A stretch of 16,525 nt of DNA, taken from assembly GCA_948482415.1 (NCBI GenBank), contig CAOMFZ010000027.1, forward strand, positions 1 through 16,525, written 5' to 3'. A program made the translations under genes and the position numbers. The DNA comes from an uncultured Mailhella sp. (lineage in GTDB: Bacteria > Desulfobacterota > Desulfovibrionia > Desulfovibrionales > Desulfovibrionaceae). Below the pieces are notes generated by a model. It had not been told where the DNA came from and did no database searches. It worked only from the letters and a program-made list of their open reading frames with translations. Positions within the stretch are counted from its first letter, which is position 1, and each line of letters opens with the position of its first letter. Below are positions 1 to 8,194 of the stretch, one piece after another.

Positions 1-84
1 TAAGGGTGATTTTTTTTAGCTTATTTTTATAACTATGTATATTAATTAAACAAATATAATAGTAAAAAGAATATTTTGCTTTAT

Positions 85-127
85 TAAAATAAAAATTCCC
101 TTTGAAAAAAGCTTTCAAAGGGAATTT
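85..127 (-). terminator. Rho-independent terminator of the alcohol dehydrogenase gene
   Basis: A perfect 15-bp stem (93-107 with 113-127) closes a 5-nt loop. On the minus strand it is followed by a T-rich tract (TTTTTATTTT). It lies 29 bp past the stop codon of the minus-strand gene ending at 156. The remaining sequence at 1-84 is AT-rich, and I see no gene in it. Confidence 0.85.
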
Positions 128-155
128 CATTTATTTCGTTTATGAAAAAGAAAAA

Positions 156-1346
156 TTAGAAATCAACTTTTGTGCCGTAGTAAACGCATTTAAGCAATTT
201 TTCCATTTCTTCCTGATTTGGCTGGCGCGGGTTAGAGAATGTGCAGGCGTCCAAAATTGCATTTTTCGCAATATCAGGAAGTTTTGCCAAAAATTCATCT
301 TCAGGAACCATGCCGTTTTCATAGTCTTTGAGACAAAGAGCAATATTCAGTGATTTGCTTAAACCTTGGATTTTATCGCAAAGTTTTTGTACTGCTTCTT
401 CGTTTGTTTTGAACTCAATACCCCATAATTTAGCAATATTCGCATAACGTTTTGCAGTTGCAGGAACTTTTGCATTGTATTGGATAACAAATGGCAAATA
501 CATAGCGTTTGCTGCACCGTGTACAACGTGTCCGTTTTTGAAAACAGCGCCTGTTTTGTGAGCCATGGAGTGAACAATACCTAATAAGCCGTTGGAAAAT
601 GCCATACCGGCGAGGCATTGAGCATAGTGCATTTGTTCTCTTGCACCCATGTCGCCTTTGTAGGAATTTTCAAGGTTATCTTTAATGATATCAATAGCTT
701 TCATTGCAAGAGGGTTGGTGAAAACAGTGCCGGCGGTGGAAACGTATGCTTCAACGGCGTGGGTAAGTGCGTCCATACCTGTATTGGCGGTAAGTTTTGG
801 AGGCATGGTTTCTGCAATTGCAGGGTCAATGATAGCAATATCCGGGGTGAGGTTGAAGTCAGCCAAAGGATATTTGATACCTTTGTCATAGTCTGTGATA
901 ACTGAAAAAGCAGTTACTTCTGTTGCAGTTCCTGAGGTTGAAGGAATAGCAATAAAGTGAGCTTTTGTGCGCAGTGTTGGCAGGCTGAAAGGTTTAATTG
1001 CATCTTCAAATTTAATGTCAGGATATTCATAGAAAATCCACATAGCTTTTGCAGCGTCAATAGGAGAACCTCCGCCGATAGCGACAATCCAGTCAGGCTG
1101 GAATTCGCGCATAGCTTTTGCGCCGTTCATAACAGTAGTAATGGACGGGTCCGGTTCAACATTTTCAATAAGCAGGGTTTCAAGTCCGGCTTCTTTTAAG
1201 TTGTTGACAACTTTATCAAGGAAGCCTGCTCTTTTCATAGAGCCGCCGCCTACAACAACAACAGCTTTTTTGCCTTTGACATTTTTGAGTTCATCAAGGG
1301 CGTTTTTTCCGAAATAAATATCACGGGGAAGTGTAAATCTAGCCAT
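156..1346 (-). CDS. Iron-containing (group III) alcohol dehydrogenase
   Basis: This cytosolic NAD(P)-dependent oxidoreductase interconverts an alcohol and an aldehyde at a divalent metal, normally Fe2+. It has 396 residues, usual for the Fe-ADH family. The dinucleotide-binding GGGS motif is at residues 91-94. Four metal ligands align with the FucO set: D192, H196, H259 and H273, the last two in GIVHSMAHKTG and NGH. The start is supported by GGAG 7 nt upstream and by a promoter behind it. The gene stands alone, with its own promoter and terminator. The substrate cannot be read from the sequence. Ethanol or butanol dehydrogenase is possible. In taurine-degrading Desulfovibrionaceae a member of this family (SarD) reduces sulfoacetaldehyde to isethionate, but no other taurine gene is in view, so that assignment is only a candidate. 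Confidence 0.93.
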   Translation of the reverse strand: MARFTLPRDIYFGKNALDELKNVKGKKAVVVVGGGSMKRAGFLDKVVNNLKEAGLETLLIENVEPDPSITTVMNGAKAMREFQPDWIVAIGGGSPIDAAKAMWIFYEYPDIKFEDAIKPFSLPTLRTKAHFIAIPSTSGTATEVTAFSVITDYDKGIKYPLADFNLTPDIAIIDPAIAETMPPKLTANTGMDALTHAVEAYVSTAGTVFTNPLAMKAIDIIKDNLENSYKGDMGAREQMHYAQCLAGMAFSNGLLGIVHSMAHKTGAVFKNGHVVHGAANAMYLPFVIQYNAKVPATAKRYANIAKLWGIEFKTNEEAVQKLCDKIQGLSKSLNIALCLKDYENGMVPEDEFLAKLPDIAKNAILDACTFSNPRQPNQEEMEKLLKCVYYGTKVDF

Positions 1347-1377
1347 AATACATCTCCATAAACTTTGGGTTTTGATT

Positions 1378-1406
1378 ACTATAGCCTCTTATATTGGTAT
1401 GGGCAA
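1378..1406 (-). promoter_or_regulatory. Sigma-70-like promoter of the alcohol dehydrogenase gene
   Basis: On the minus strand TTGCCC (1401-1406) and TATAGT (1378-1383) are separated by exactly 17 nt. The -10 box matches the consensus at 5 of 6 positions and the -35 box at 4 of 6. The predicted start site lies about 25 nt upstream of the ATG, leaving room for the GGAG ribosome-binding site. Confidence 0.6.
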
Positions 1407-1435
1407 GTATTTTTTTAAAAAATATCAAAAATATA

Positions 1436-1464
1436 GAAAAAAAGACAGTCTGTGGGGCTGTCTT
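1436..1464 (-). terminator. Terminator of the histidine kinase gene
   Basis: A 9-bp stem including one G-U pair (AAGACAGTC with GGCTGTCTT, loop TGTGG) is followed on the minus strand by a run of seven Ts. It lies about 36 bp beyond the kinase stop codon, so it should end the crp-kinase transcript before the alcohol dehydrogenase promoter. Confidence 0.8.
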
Positions 1465-1499
1465 CATTCATTTAATAAAAAATGCTTGTTAAATAAAGA

Positions 1500-4115
1500 T
1501 TATAGAGGAGAAAGATCTGTCAGTGTCTGATAGAGTATTGACGGCGTAATAGGTTTTCCTATGTGTGTATTAAAGCCGCTGTCCAGATACAGCTTTTTGT
1601 CTTCTTCAAGAACATTGGCCGTCATGGCAACAATTGGGGTCACAAGCTCCAGATCCTGGCGCAGGTGTTTTGTGGCGGAAACACCGTCCATTCCCGGCAT
1701 TTGAATATCCATTAATATGATATCATAGGTATTTTTGCTTGCTTTTTGGATTGCTTCAATTCCATTGGCGGCAGTATCAACAATAATTCCTTTTTTCTTC
1801 AATAATTCTGTGGCAATCATGGTATTAATGGCATTGTCTTCCACCAGAAGAACAGAAAGATTTTTCAGCTTGTTATCATCAACTTGAGCTGCATTTTTAG
1901 CACCATTGAGCTGTATTGCTTCATTATATTCAAGCGGAATTTCAAGTTTGAAGTTAGAGCCTTGCCCGTATATACTTGTGCAGGTTAACTGCCCGTGCAT
2001 AAGTTCGGCAAGGTTTCTTGAAATACTCAGTCCAAGCCCGGTTCCGCCGTACTTTCTTGTGGTTGAGGAATCAGCCTGCATAAACGGATTGAAGATATTC
2101 TTCATCTGCTCTTCTGTAATGCCAATGCCCGTGTCAATAACTTCAAAAGATATCAGGGCAGTTTTTGTTTTATTTTCTGTCGTTTCGGAAATTTTGCGTA
2201 TTCTTATGGTAATGGATCCTTTTTCCGTAAATTTAAAGGCATTGCTGATGAGGTTGGTCAGAATCTGCATAATGCGGATAGCGTCACCAAGCCAGCTGTC
2301 TTCAAGGGCAGGGTCTTTATCAATGCTGTAATCTATGCCTTTTTGGGTCATTTGCAGCGTAAAGAGATTATAGATATTTTTTGCCAATTCGTCCAAAGAA
2401 AGCGGAATATGTTCGATATTGAGCTGTCCTGCTTCAATTTTTGAATAATCCAGAATATCATTAATGGTATGCAGCAAAAGCGTGGTGGAAGAAATGCCTT
2501 TTTCCACAAAATCTCTGTATTTGTCTTCAAGATTGGTTTCAGTTAAAAAGCCGAATACATTGATAATGACATTGAGCGGGGTACGGATTTCATGACTCAT
2601 CACTGCCAGAAAATCGCTTTTTGCTTTTGCTTCCCGTTCGGATTGCAGTTTTGCTTCAAGAAGGGCATTTTGTTTATTCTTAAGTCTGGCGAGCATGGCT
2701 TTTTCTTCGCGCAAGTCACGGGAATAGCAGACAATAATGTTGCCTTTTTTGTATTTTATCCGTTTCAGGGTGATGTGGCAGGGAATTTGTTCCTGATTTA
2801 AATCCTGATAAAGCCATTCATAGGTTTCTTGTCCTGTTTCAAAAGCTTTTTTAAGCTTATTTTGATGTTCTGACAATGAAAGTTCTCCGTCAGGCTGATA
2901 TTCCGGGACAAGTCTGGTAAAGTTTTCAATAAAATCTTGTTTTGACGCAAAATTGAAAAAGCGTATACATTCATTATTGCAGTCAACAAGGTTGTAGTTT
3001 TCGTCCCAAATTGTGCAGCAAAGCGGCGTTGCATCGAGCATAATTTGTATGCGTGTTTCCTGTTCTTTGATTTTTGCTTTCATTTCCATTTCTTTTTGGG
3101 AATTAAAAACATAATAAATGAAATAGCTTTTATTACGGAAACGAAAATGCATGGCAGTGACAACGCATGGAATGGGATTTTCTGCTGCATCGAGGAAAAT
3201 CCATTTAAATTTTGCAATGCTGTTTTTTTGAATAAATTCATTTTTTTCGTGTATAAACGATGTAACGACTTGTTTTGCCTGTTCTTTAGCAAAATACTTT
3301 GTAAAGTTTTTGATAAATTCTTCTGTACTGGGTATGTCTAAAAGCTCAATTAGTCTGTTATTGCAGCCGATGACCTTTCCTTTTTCATCAAAAATTAAAC
3401 TGGCAAAAGGCATGGCATTAACCAGCAGGTGTATATATTTTTCAACATTCATTTTATTGCCGGAAAGATGTATGAGATGATGAATGAAAATGAGCGCACA
3501 GCCCAGAGCAATGGTTACAAAACAGCCTAAAAAAACATGAATAAAGGTAAAGTTGATGGGGGAACGGGTTGGTTCAATATGCTGTGCATTGTTGATTATT
3601 TCATTATAATCCTTAATAATCCGATTCATGCTGTCCAAATACAAAGGATCGGAAAGAATTTCCAATGCCTTGTCATTGTTTGTGAGTTCTTCACTCATGA
3701 CATCAAAAGCTTTTTGCTGTAATTCATGCTGGATAATCAATTCATCATGCATTTTAATAAGACTGTCTTTATGACTGCCGGCAGGAATATTTTCATCAAT
3801 AATATCAAGAAGTGCAATGGATTTTAAATGGTAAAGAGAGCTCGTTACCCTGGGAGCCTGTCCAAAAAGCTGGTCGGCTGTATTGTTGTAGCTGGCGAGG
3901 TGTTCAGGTTTTTGGGTGCGGATGTACATCTGGGAATAGTTATCAAGCTGCCGGCTGTTGAGATAAAGTTCATTGAGCACGTCAACGGCAATAAAGTGAC
4001 CGTCCTGCACTTCAAAATATTCTCTGTTTTTATGGATTTCATAGAGCAAATAAAAATTGAGAATAAGGGAGATAAAAAGTAAAAATCCAAAAAAATTGTA
4101 AACAATCTTGTTCAT
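1500..4115 (-). CDS. Membrane-bound hybrid sensor histidine kinase with two PAS-like domains and a receiver
   Basis: This 871-residue inner-membrane signalling protein has TM1 at about 5-25, a mostly helical periplasmic sensor region (26-190) and TM2 at about 191-212. Two PAS-like domains follow (about 226-340 and 352-470), then a short helical linker. The dimerisation/phosphoacceptor domain has H508 in SHEIRTPLN. The ATPase domain has N621/N625, DTGIGI at 661-666 and GGTGLGL at 690-696. A C-terminal receiver (about 753-869) has acidic E759/D760, phosphoacceptor D803 in LMDIQMPGMDG and K854. All key residues are present, so it should be active. There is no Hpt domain and no DNA-binding output, so phosphate must pass elsewhere. 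The start lies 38 bp after the Crp/Fnr gene, suggesting co-transcription. The ligand is unknown. The CC pair at 366-367 in PAS2 (TPLCCTIWD) could be redox-relevant, but that is a guess. Confidence 0.93.
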   Translation of the reverse strand: MNKIVYNFFGFLLFISLILNFYLLYEIHKNREYFEVQDGHFIAVDVLNELYLNSRQLDNYSQMYIRTQKPEHLASYNNTADQLFGQAPRVTSSLYHLKSIALLDIIDENIPAGSHKDSLIKMHDELIIQHELQQKAFDVMSEELTNNDKALEILSDPLYLDSMNRIIKDYNEIINNAQHIEPTRSPINFTFIHVFLGCFVTIALGCALIFIHHLIHLSGNKMNVEKYIHLLVNAMPFASLIFDEKGKVIGCNNRLIELLDIPSTEEFIKNFTKYFAKEQAKQVVTSFIHEKNEFIQKNSIAKFKWIFLDAAENPIPCVVTAMHFRFRNKSYFIYYVFNSQKEMEMKAKIKEQETRIQIMLDATPLCCTIWDENYNLVDCNNECIRFFNFASKQDFIENFTRLVPEYQPDGELSLSEHQNKLKKAFETGQETYEWLYQDLNQEQIPCHITLKRIKYKKGNIIVCYSRDLREEKAMLARLKNKQNALLEAKLQSEREAKAKSDFLAVMSHEIRTPLNVIINVFGFLTETNLEDKYRDFVEKGISSTTLLLHTINDILDYSKIEAGQLNIEHIPLSLDELAKNIYNLFTLQMTQKGIDYSIDKDPALEDSWLGDAIRIMQILTNLISNAFKFTEKGSITIRIRKISETTENKTKTALISFEVIDTGIGITEEQMKNIFNPFMQADSSTTRKYGGTGLGLSISRNLAELMHGQLTCTSIYGQGSNFKLEIPLEYNEAIQLNGAKNAAQVDDNKLKNLSVLLVEDNAINTMIATELLKKKGIIVDTAANGIEAIQKASKNTYDIILMDIQMPGMDGVSATKHLRQDLELVTPIVAMTANVLEEDKKLYLDSGFNTHIGKPITPSILYQTLTDLSPL

Positions 4116-4153
4116 GCTGCGCCTGTCTTTGTTTCGTTATATAAAACAATATG

Positions 4154-4840
4154 TTATTCTTGGATGAGACGCATAAAAGTGTCAATATCCAGAATATAGG
4201 TAATCTTTTTATTGTAGGGACCGATAATTCCCTGCTGTTCCAAAAGTCTTAAGGTTTTGTTGAGGGTTACTCTGTGGACAGATAAATGGTTGGCAAGATC
4301 CTGCTGTGTCAGCCCCGGAATGGAATAAAATTGTTTTTTATCGTCGGAAGAATACATTTTTTGGTATAAATACATGCAAATGCGTGAAGAAAGTTCAGAA
4401 AAGCTTAAACAGCAGTTTTGATTATGCATAAGGCGGATTTTATGGGAAAGATGACGAATAATTGAGGTAACGATATCAGGATCTTTTAAAAGAACGGAAT
4501 AAACGGTTTCAGCAGAAAATGCATAGAGAATGCTTGGTTTGGTAATAACAAAAGAACTCAGCGTAGGAAGTCCGTCAAAAAAGGGCCCTTCCCCTAAAAG
4601 ACAGGGGGCAACGCCCTGCCATAAAATTTTTTCTTTTCCCTCAGGGGAAACACGAATACATTTTGCTTCCCCCTGTTGGCAGAGGTAAAGTTTATTCCAA
4701 ATTTCACCGCCTTTAAACAGTTCATATCCTTTAGGACGTTTCTGTTTTACTGCAAGAGGAAGATATTTATCCCATTCCCGCATATCTTTTTGTGAAACTT
4801 GGCTGAATTCATGGATTGATTTTATTTCTGTATCATTCAT
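4154..4840 (-). CDS. Crp/Fnr-family transcriptional regulator
   Basis: The 228-residue protein has an N-terminal cyclic-nucleotide-binding-like beta-roll (about 25-115), a long dimerisation helix (about 117-143) and a C-terminal winged helix-turn-helix (about 177-207, LTQQDLANHLSVHRVTLNKT). I chose the second ATG, at 4840, because GAGG sits 5 nt before it. The upstream ATG at 4855 would add five residues and has no comparable site. The cAMP-contacting Arg-Ser pair of E. coli CRP is not conserved: the equivalent stretch reads TLSSFV after GEGPFFDG. There is no N-terminal cysteine cluster like that of FNR. The effector is therefore probably neither cAMP nor a classic 4Fe-4S cluster. The gene is divergent from the permease-arylsulfotransferase genes and shares with them an intergenic palindrome (4893-4912). 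It probably regulates them and perhaps itself. Confidence 0.9.
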   Translation of the reverse strand: MNDTEIKSIHEFSQVSQKDMREWDKYLPLAVKQKRPKGYELFKGGEIWNKLYLCQQGEAKCIRVSPEGKEKILWQGVAPCLLGEGPFFDGLPTLSSFVITKPSILYAFSAETVYSVLLKDPDIVTSIIRHLSHKIRLMHNQNCCLSFSELSSRICMYLYQKMYSSDDKKQFYSIPGLTQQDLANHLSVHRVTLNKTLRLLEQQGIIGPYNKKITYILDIDTFMRLIQE

Positions 4841-4892
4841 GTTTACCTCATGCAAAAAATATATCGCAAAAAAATTTAAAAAAAAAGCTTAA

Positions 4893-4912
4893 AATGTAGT
4901 TATCGCTACTTT
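4893..4912. promoter_or_regulatory. Putative Crp/Fnr operator, site A
   Basis: The inverted repeat GTAG-TTATCG-CTAC sits in the 140-bp divergent gap between the regulator and the permease, and is followed by a T-run. Related sites lie at 8195-8214 and 9207-9226; this one matches the latter at 16 of 20 positions. Its half-site spacing suits a Crp/Fnr dimer. A TTTAATG word begins 48 nt after the start of the site, exactly as at 8195, and may be the -10 region of the permease promoter. Binding by the adjacent regulator is inferred from position and symmetry. Confidence 0.5.
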
Positions 4913-4980
4913 TTTTTTCAAAAAAAAATTGTACGAAAAATTTAATGTGAAAAATATAACATTTGTTGCAAGGAGTTTAT

Positions 4981-6387
4981 ATGGCACAAGTTGTAGAAAA
5001 CGGTGGTTTCAATAAGCAAATTTTAAAATGGCTTTTTTCGCTTATTGTTCCGGCTATTGTTTATTTTGCATTGCCTATTGACGGAAAAGCAATGACCCAT
5101 GAAATGGCAATGTTTTTGGCAATAACCATATGTATGGTTTGTATTTGGGGCTTTGAGCTGGTCAATGATACGGCAACAGGTCTTGTTTTGCCTGTGCTGT
5201 ATATGGCTCTTTGCGGTGTTCCCGGGAAGATTGTCTATAATAACTGGCTTGGTGATGTGCCGAATATTGTTATCGGCGGTTTTATTTTTTGTAAAATTTT
5301 GCAGGATACCGGGCTTGGCAAACGCATCGGTTTAGGCTGCATGAAGCTGATGGGCGGTTCTTTTACCGGAACTATCTGGGGACTTATGATAGCAAGCTAC
5401 ATTATCAATCCTTTTGTTCCGGCTATCACAGGCAAGGGAATTATTTTCTGCGCCATTGTCATCAGTCTTTGTGAATCCCTGGATTTCAAAAAACAATCCC
5501 GTGAAGCAACTGCTCTTATGCTGGTGGCATTTTTAGCTGTTGCCAGTTCTAAAAATGCCTTTTTAACAGGCGGCGGAGATCTTGTTATTGGAATGAGTCA
5601 GGTTGATGCTGTTATGGGGCTGAAAACAAGCTGGCTGCAATATGCCGGCTGGAACCTGCTTCCTGCAACTGTTTTTACTATTATGAGTGTGGCAATTGTT
5701 GTTGTTCTGCTTCCCAGCAAAGTCAATAAAGAGGAACTTCGTGCAGCCCTTTATGCCCGTTATGCAGAACTTGGACCCATGCGCAAGGATGAAAAAATTG
5801 CCACTGTTTTGCTTATTATTACCTTGATAGTTTTGATGACAGACAAACTGCATGGACTTACCCCCGGCATGGGACTGATTCTTCTTGCTGCTGTCAGCTT
5901 CCTGCCCGGCGTCAGCCTGATGAACGGGAAAAAGATTAAAGAAGTCAATTTCTGTCCTATTTTCTTTATCATGGGTTGTATGGCAATCGGCAGTGCCGGC
6001 AATTATTTGAAAGTAACGCAGTGGATGGCAGACAATACATTTGGCTATATTGAAGGAATGGGAATTTATGGTGCAAGCATTTGTTCTTATTTAGTGGGTG
6101 CCATTGGCAACTTTATTTTAACTCCGCTTGCTGCAACAGCTTCTTTCTCCAGTCCTATTGCCGAACTTGCTGTCAATATGGGACTTGAACCAAGAATTAT
6201 GTATCTCTCTTTCAAATATGGTTTTGATAACTATCTCTTCCCCTATGAATATGCTGTATTGCTTATTTTCTACGGCTTTGGCTATATTCATTTCGGCAGT
6301 ATGGTCAAGGTTCTTGCCGCAAGAATGATTTTGACAATTCCTTTCCTGCTCGCCGTTGCCATTCCATGGTGGCTGTGGATTATGTAA
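4981..6387 (+). CDS. DASS/SLC13-type anion (sulfate, dicarboxylate or organosulfur) permease
   Basis: This 468-residue inner-membrane protein has about ten or more hydrophobic segments spread over the whole length, a basic loop around 166-175 and a hydrophilic central loop (about 246-272). This fits the divalent anion:Na+ symporter family (CitT/SLC13 type). The start is the ATG at 4981, with AAGGAG 5 nt upstream; the in-frame ATG at 4963 would place that site inside the gene. The SNT signature seen in VcINDY-like members is not visible at either re-entrant loop: the likely regions read FVPAITGKG (145-153) and FILTPLAATAS (378-388). The substrate may therefore differ from the common dicarboxylates. 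The sulfotransferase gene starts 24 bp downstream, so import of a sulfated or sulfonated substrate, or export of sulfate, is the likely job. This is inferred from context. Confidence 0.85.
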   Translation: MAQVVENGGFNKQILKWLFSLIVPAIVYFALPIDGKAMTHEMAMFLAITICMVCIWGFELVNDTATGLVLPVLYMALCGVPGKIVYNNWLGDVPNIVIGGFIFCKILQDTGLGKRIGLGCMKLMGGSFTGTIWGLMIASYIINPFVPAITGKGIIFCAIVISLCESLDFKKQSREATALMLVAFLAVASSKNAFLTGGGDLVIGMSQVDAVMGLKTSWLQYAGWNLLPATVFTIMSVAIVVVLLPSKVNKEELRAALYARYAELGPMRKDEKIATVLLIITLIVLMTDKLHGLTPGMGLILLAAVSFLPGVSLMNGKKIKEVNFCPIFFIMGCMAIGSAGNYLKVTQWMADNTFGYIEGMGIYGASICSYLVGAIGNFILTPLAATASFSSPIAELAVNMGLEPRIMYLSFKYGFDNYLFPYEYAVLLIFYGFGYIHFGSMVKVLAARMILTIPFLLAVAIPWWLWIM

Positions 6388-6411
6388 AAAACAAATTGGA
6401 GGTAATATATT

Positions 6412-7863
6412 ATGGGACATCCTACTATTTATCCTACCGGGGTTACAATTTATAACCCTGAAAAATGCTGGAACGGACTGACAATTTTTCAGGCGCAGGA
6501 AGTTGGTGCTGTGCTGATGGATATGAACGGACGGGAACACAATGTGTGGAAAGGCGTGCACGGTTTCCCTAATAAAATTTTCCCCGGCGGTTATCTTGTC
6601 ACCAGCCGCGGCCGCCGTACCGGCAAATATTCCGTACAGGATCAGACAGATGTTGTACAGCTTGACTGGAACGGTAAAGAAGTTTGGAAATTTGACCGCA
6701 ACGAATATATTGAAGATCCGGGTTATGAACCTCGCTGGATGGCTCGCTATCATCACGATTTCCAGCGTGAAGGAAGCACGGTCGGCTATTATGCGCCCGA
6801 CATGGAGCCAAAATCTTTGTCAGGCAATACCCTTGTGCTTTGCCATAAAAATGCCCGCAACAAAAATATCACTGACAAACTTCTTTTAGATGATGTGATT
6901 TTAGAAGTGGACTGGGACGGCGATATTGTTTGGGAATGGCGCTGCAATGACCATTTCCATGAATTTGGTTTCAGTGAAGCAGCAAAAAACGCTCTTTGCC
7001 GCAATCCTAATTATCGTCCGACACAGCCGGAAGGCATGGGCGACTGGATGCACATCAACTCCATGTCTGTGCTTGGTCCTAATAAATGGTATGATAAGGG
7101 CGATAAACGCTTCCACCCTGATAATATTATTGTGGACAGCCGTGAATCCAATATTATTTTCATTATTGAAAAAGCAAGCGGCAAAATTGTGTGGAAACTC
7201 GGTCCCGATTATAATGCAACACCTGAAGAAAGAGCTATTGGCTGGATTATCGGACAGCACCATGCACATATGATTCCGCATACACTTCCCGGCGGCGGCA
7301 ATATTCTGGTCTTTGATAACGGCGGCTGGGCAGGTTATGACGTGCCAAACCCCGGAGCTCCTGCGGGCGTAAAGGCAGCTCTTCGTGATTATTCCCGTGT
7401 GCTTGAAATAGACCCGGTTGAGAAAAAAATTGTATGGCAGTATACGCCTGCGGAAGCCGGACATCTTATGCCTATGGATTCCAACCGTTTCTACAGTCCA
7501 TTTATCAGCGGCATGCAGCGTCTGCCAAACGGCAATACCCTGATTACTGAAGGCTCTGACGGCCGTGTCTTTGAAATAACAAAAGACTATGAAATTGTTT
7601 GGGAATTTATTTCTCCTTACAAAGGAAAAATGGTGCCCATGAATATGACCTATCGTGCGTACCGCGTACCATACGAATGGGTTCCGCAAGTTCAAAAGCC
7701 GGTGGAAACGCCTATTGCTCCGCTCGATGTGAAAACTTTCCGTGTTCCGGGTGCGGCTGCATTTGGTGACAGAGTACATGAAGTGGAAGTGGAAGGCTGC
7801 ACTCCGTACGAAGGCAGCAATGCCCTTTGCGTCGCTTCTGTTGAAGACCCTGATGAAGAATAA
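6412..7863 (+). CDS. Arylsulfate sulfotransferase (PF05935 type), apparently cytosolic
   Basis: The family transfers a sulfuryl group from a phenolic sulfate ester to an acceptor phenol without PAPS, through a sulfo-histidine intermediate. Six beta-propeller blade motifs of the form D-x-(x)-G-x-x-VW can be read at about residues 32-48, 80-97, 161-179, 246-265, 328-346 and 384-402. Candidate active-site residues are H214 in DWMHINS, H283/H284/H286 in GQHHAHM and R329 in YSRVLEID; candidates for a further catalytic histidine include H351. The length of 483 residues is near the mature size of the E. coli CFT073 enzyme. There is no signal peptide: the N-terminus MGHPTIYPTG is hydrophilic. The close-spaced disulfide pair of the periplasmic enzyme is not seen; the cysteines are 19, 144, 178, 196, 463 and 473. 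GGAGG precedes the start. The gene is in an operon with the permease. Confidence 0.85.
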   Translation: MGHPTIYPTGVTIYNPEKCWNGLTIFQAQEVGAVLMDMNGREHNVWKGVHGFPNKIFPGGYLVTSRGRRTGKYSVQDQTDVVQLDWNGKEVWKFDRNEYIEDPGYEPRWMARYHHDFQREGSTVGYYAPDMEPKSLSGNTLVLCHKNARNKNITDKLLLDDVILEVDWDGDIVWEWRCNDHFHEFGFSEAAKNALCRNPNYRPTQPEGMGDWMHINSMSVLGPNKWYDKGDKRFHPDNIIVDSRESNIIFIIEKASGKIVWKLGPDYNATPEERAIGWIIGQHHAHMIPHTLPGGGNILVFDNGGWAGYDVPNPGAPAGVKAALRDYSRVLEIDPVEKKIVWQYTPAEAGHLMPMDSNRFYSPFISGMQRLPNGNTLITEGSDGRVFEITKDYEIVWEFISPYKGKMVPMNMTYRAYRVPYEWVPQVQKPVETPIAPLDVKTFRVPGAAAFGDRVHEVEVEGCTPYEGSNALCVASVEDPDEE

Positions 7864-7952
7864 CAATTAATAAATTATTCTTGAATAAATAATGCGTTGT
7901 TTTAGTATCAGGTTGATTTTATAACTACAAAAGATAATTATAAAATTTTTTT

Positions 7953-8028
7953 TATGGGGGAAATGATTATCTCTGCTGTCGCTATCCGTAAAGCTCGTAA
8001 ACTCGCTAACGGCTACCGCTCCCCCATA
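7953..8028. repeat. Structured dispersed repeat, copy 1
   Basis: An 8-bp outer stem (TATGGGGG 7953-7960 with CCCCCATA 8021-8028) encloses the word CTCTGCTGTC (7971-7980) and an inner hairpin. In the inner hairpin CCGT pairs with ACGG, there is a small A-rich internal loop, AGC pairs with GCT, and the 10-nt loop is TCGTAAACTC (7995-8004). The same leading word, architecture and loop recur at 16399-16445 with different stem bases. Confidence 0.65.
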
Positions 8029-8039
8029 CCCCCACAGTG

Positions 8040-8064
8040 CTTGTTTTTCTTTCAGAAAAACAAG
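8040..8064. repeat. Perfect 10-bp hairpin downstream of repeat copy 1
   Basis: CTTGTTTTTC (8040-8049) and GAAAAACAAG (8055-8064) pair perfectly around the loop TTTCA. There is no T-run on either side, so it is not an obvious terminator. The same kind of word (CTTGATTTTTC, TTTCAG) recurs after repeat copy 2 at the window end, so this may be the tail of the same composite element. Confidence 0.55.
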
Positions 8065-8121
8065 AATACATGTTTTATAGGTGATTGATTATCAACCGTT
8101 TTCTGTAACAAAGCAATAAAT

Positions 8122-8153
8122 AAAAAAAGCTGTCTTATGGGCAGCTATTTTTG
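8122..8153 (+). terminator. Rho-independent terminator after the sulfotransferase operon
   Basis: A 7-bp stem including one G-U pair (AGCTGTC 8128-8134 with GGCAGCT 8140-8146, loop TTATG) is preceded by an A-run and followed by ATTTTT. The A-run can extend pairing with the T-run, making it potentially bidirectional. It is the first good terminator after the arylsulfotransferase, about 260 bp past its stop. Confidence 0.7.
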
Positions 8154-8194
8154 TTTGTGCAAAAAAAATAAAAAAAATTATAAAAAAGTGCGAA

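Noticed and set aside
4602..4622. GC-rich imperfect palindrome within the Crp/Fnr gene
   Set aside because: It is inside coding sequence, with no T-run and no related copy; codon content explains it.
6118..6756. A 212-residue minus-strand open frame across the permease-sulfotransferase junction
   Set aside because: It overlaps two confident genes on the other strand and shows no family motifs; it is a shadow frame.
6901..7866. A 321-residue open frame antisense to the arylsulfotransferase gene
   Set aside because: It lies wholly opposite a well-supported gene, has no ribosome site or recognisable domain, and its composition is what the sense-strand codon bias would give.
8085..8095. TTGAT-T-ATCAA palindrome resembling an FNR box
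   Set aside because: The half-sites are 1 nt apart instead of the 4 nt of the FNR consensus, and it lies between a hairpin and a terminator, not at a promoter.
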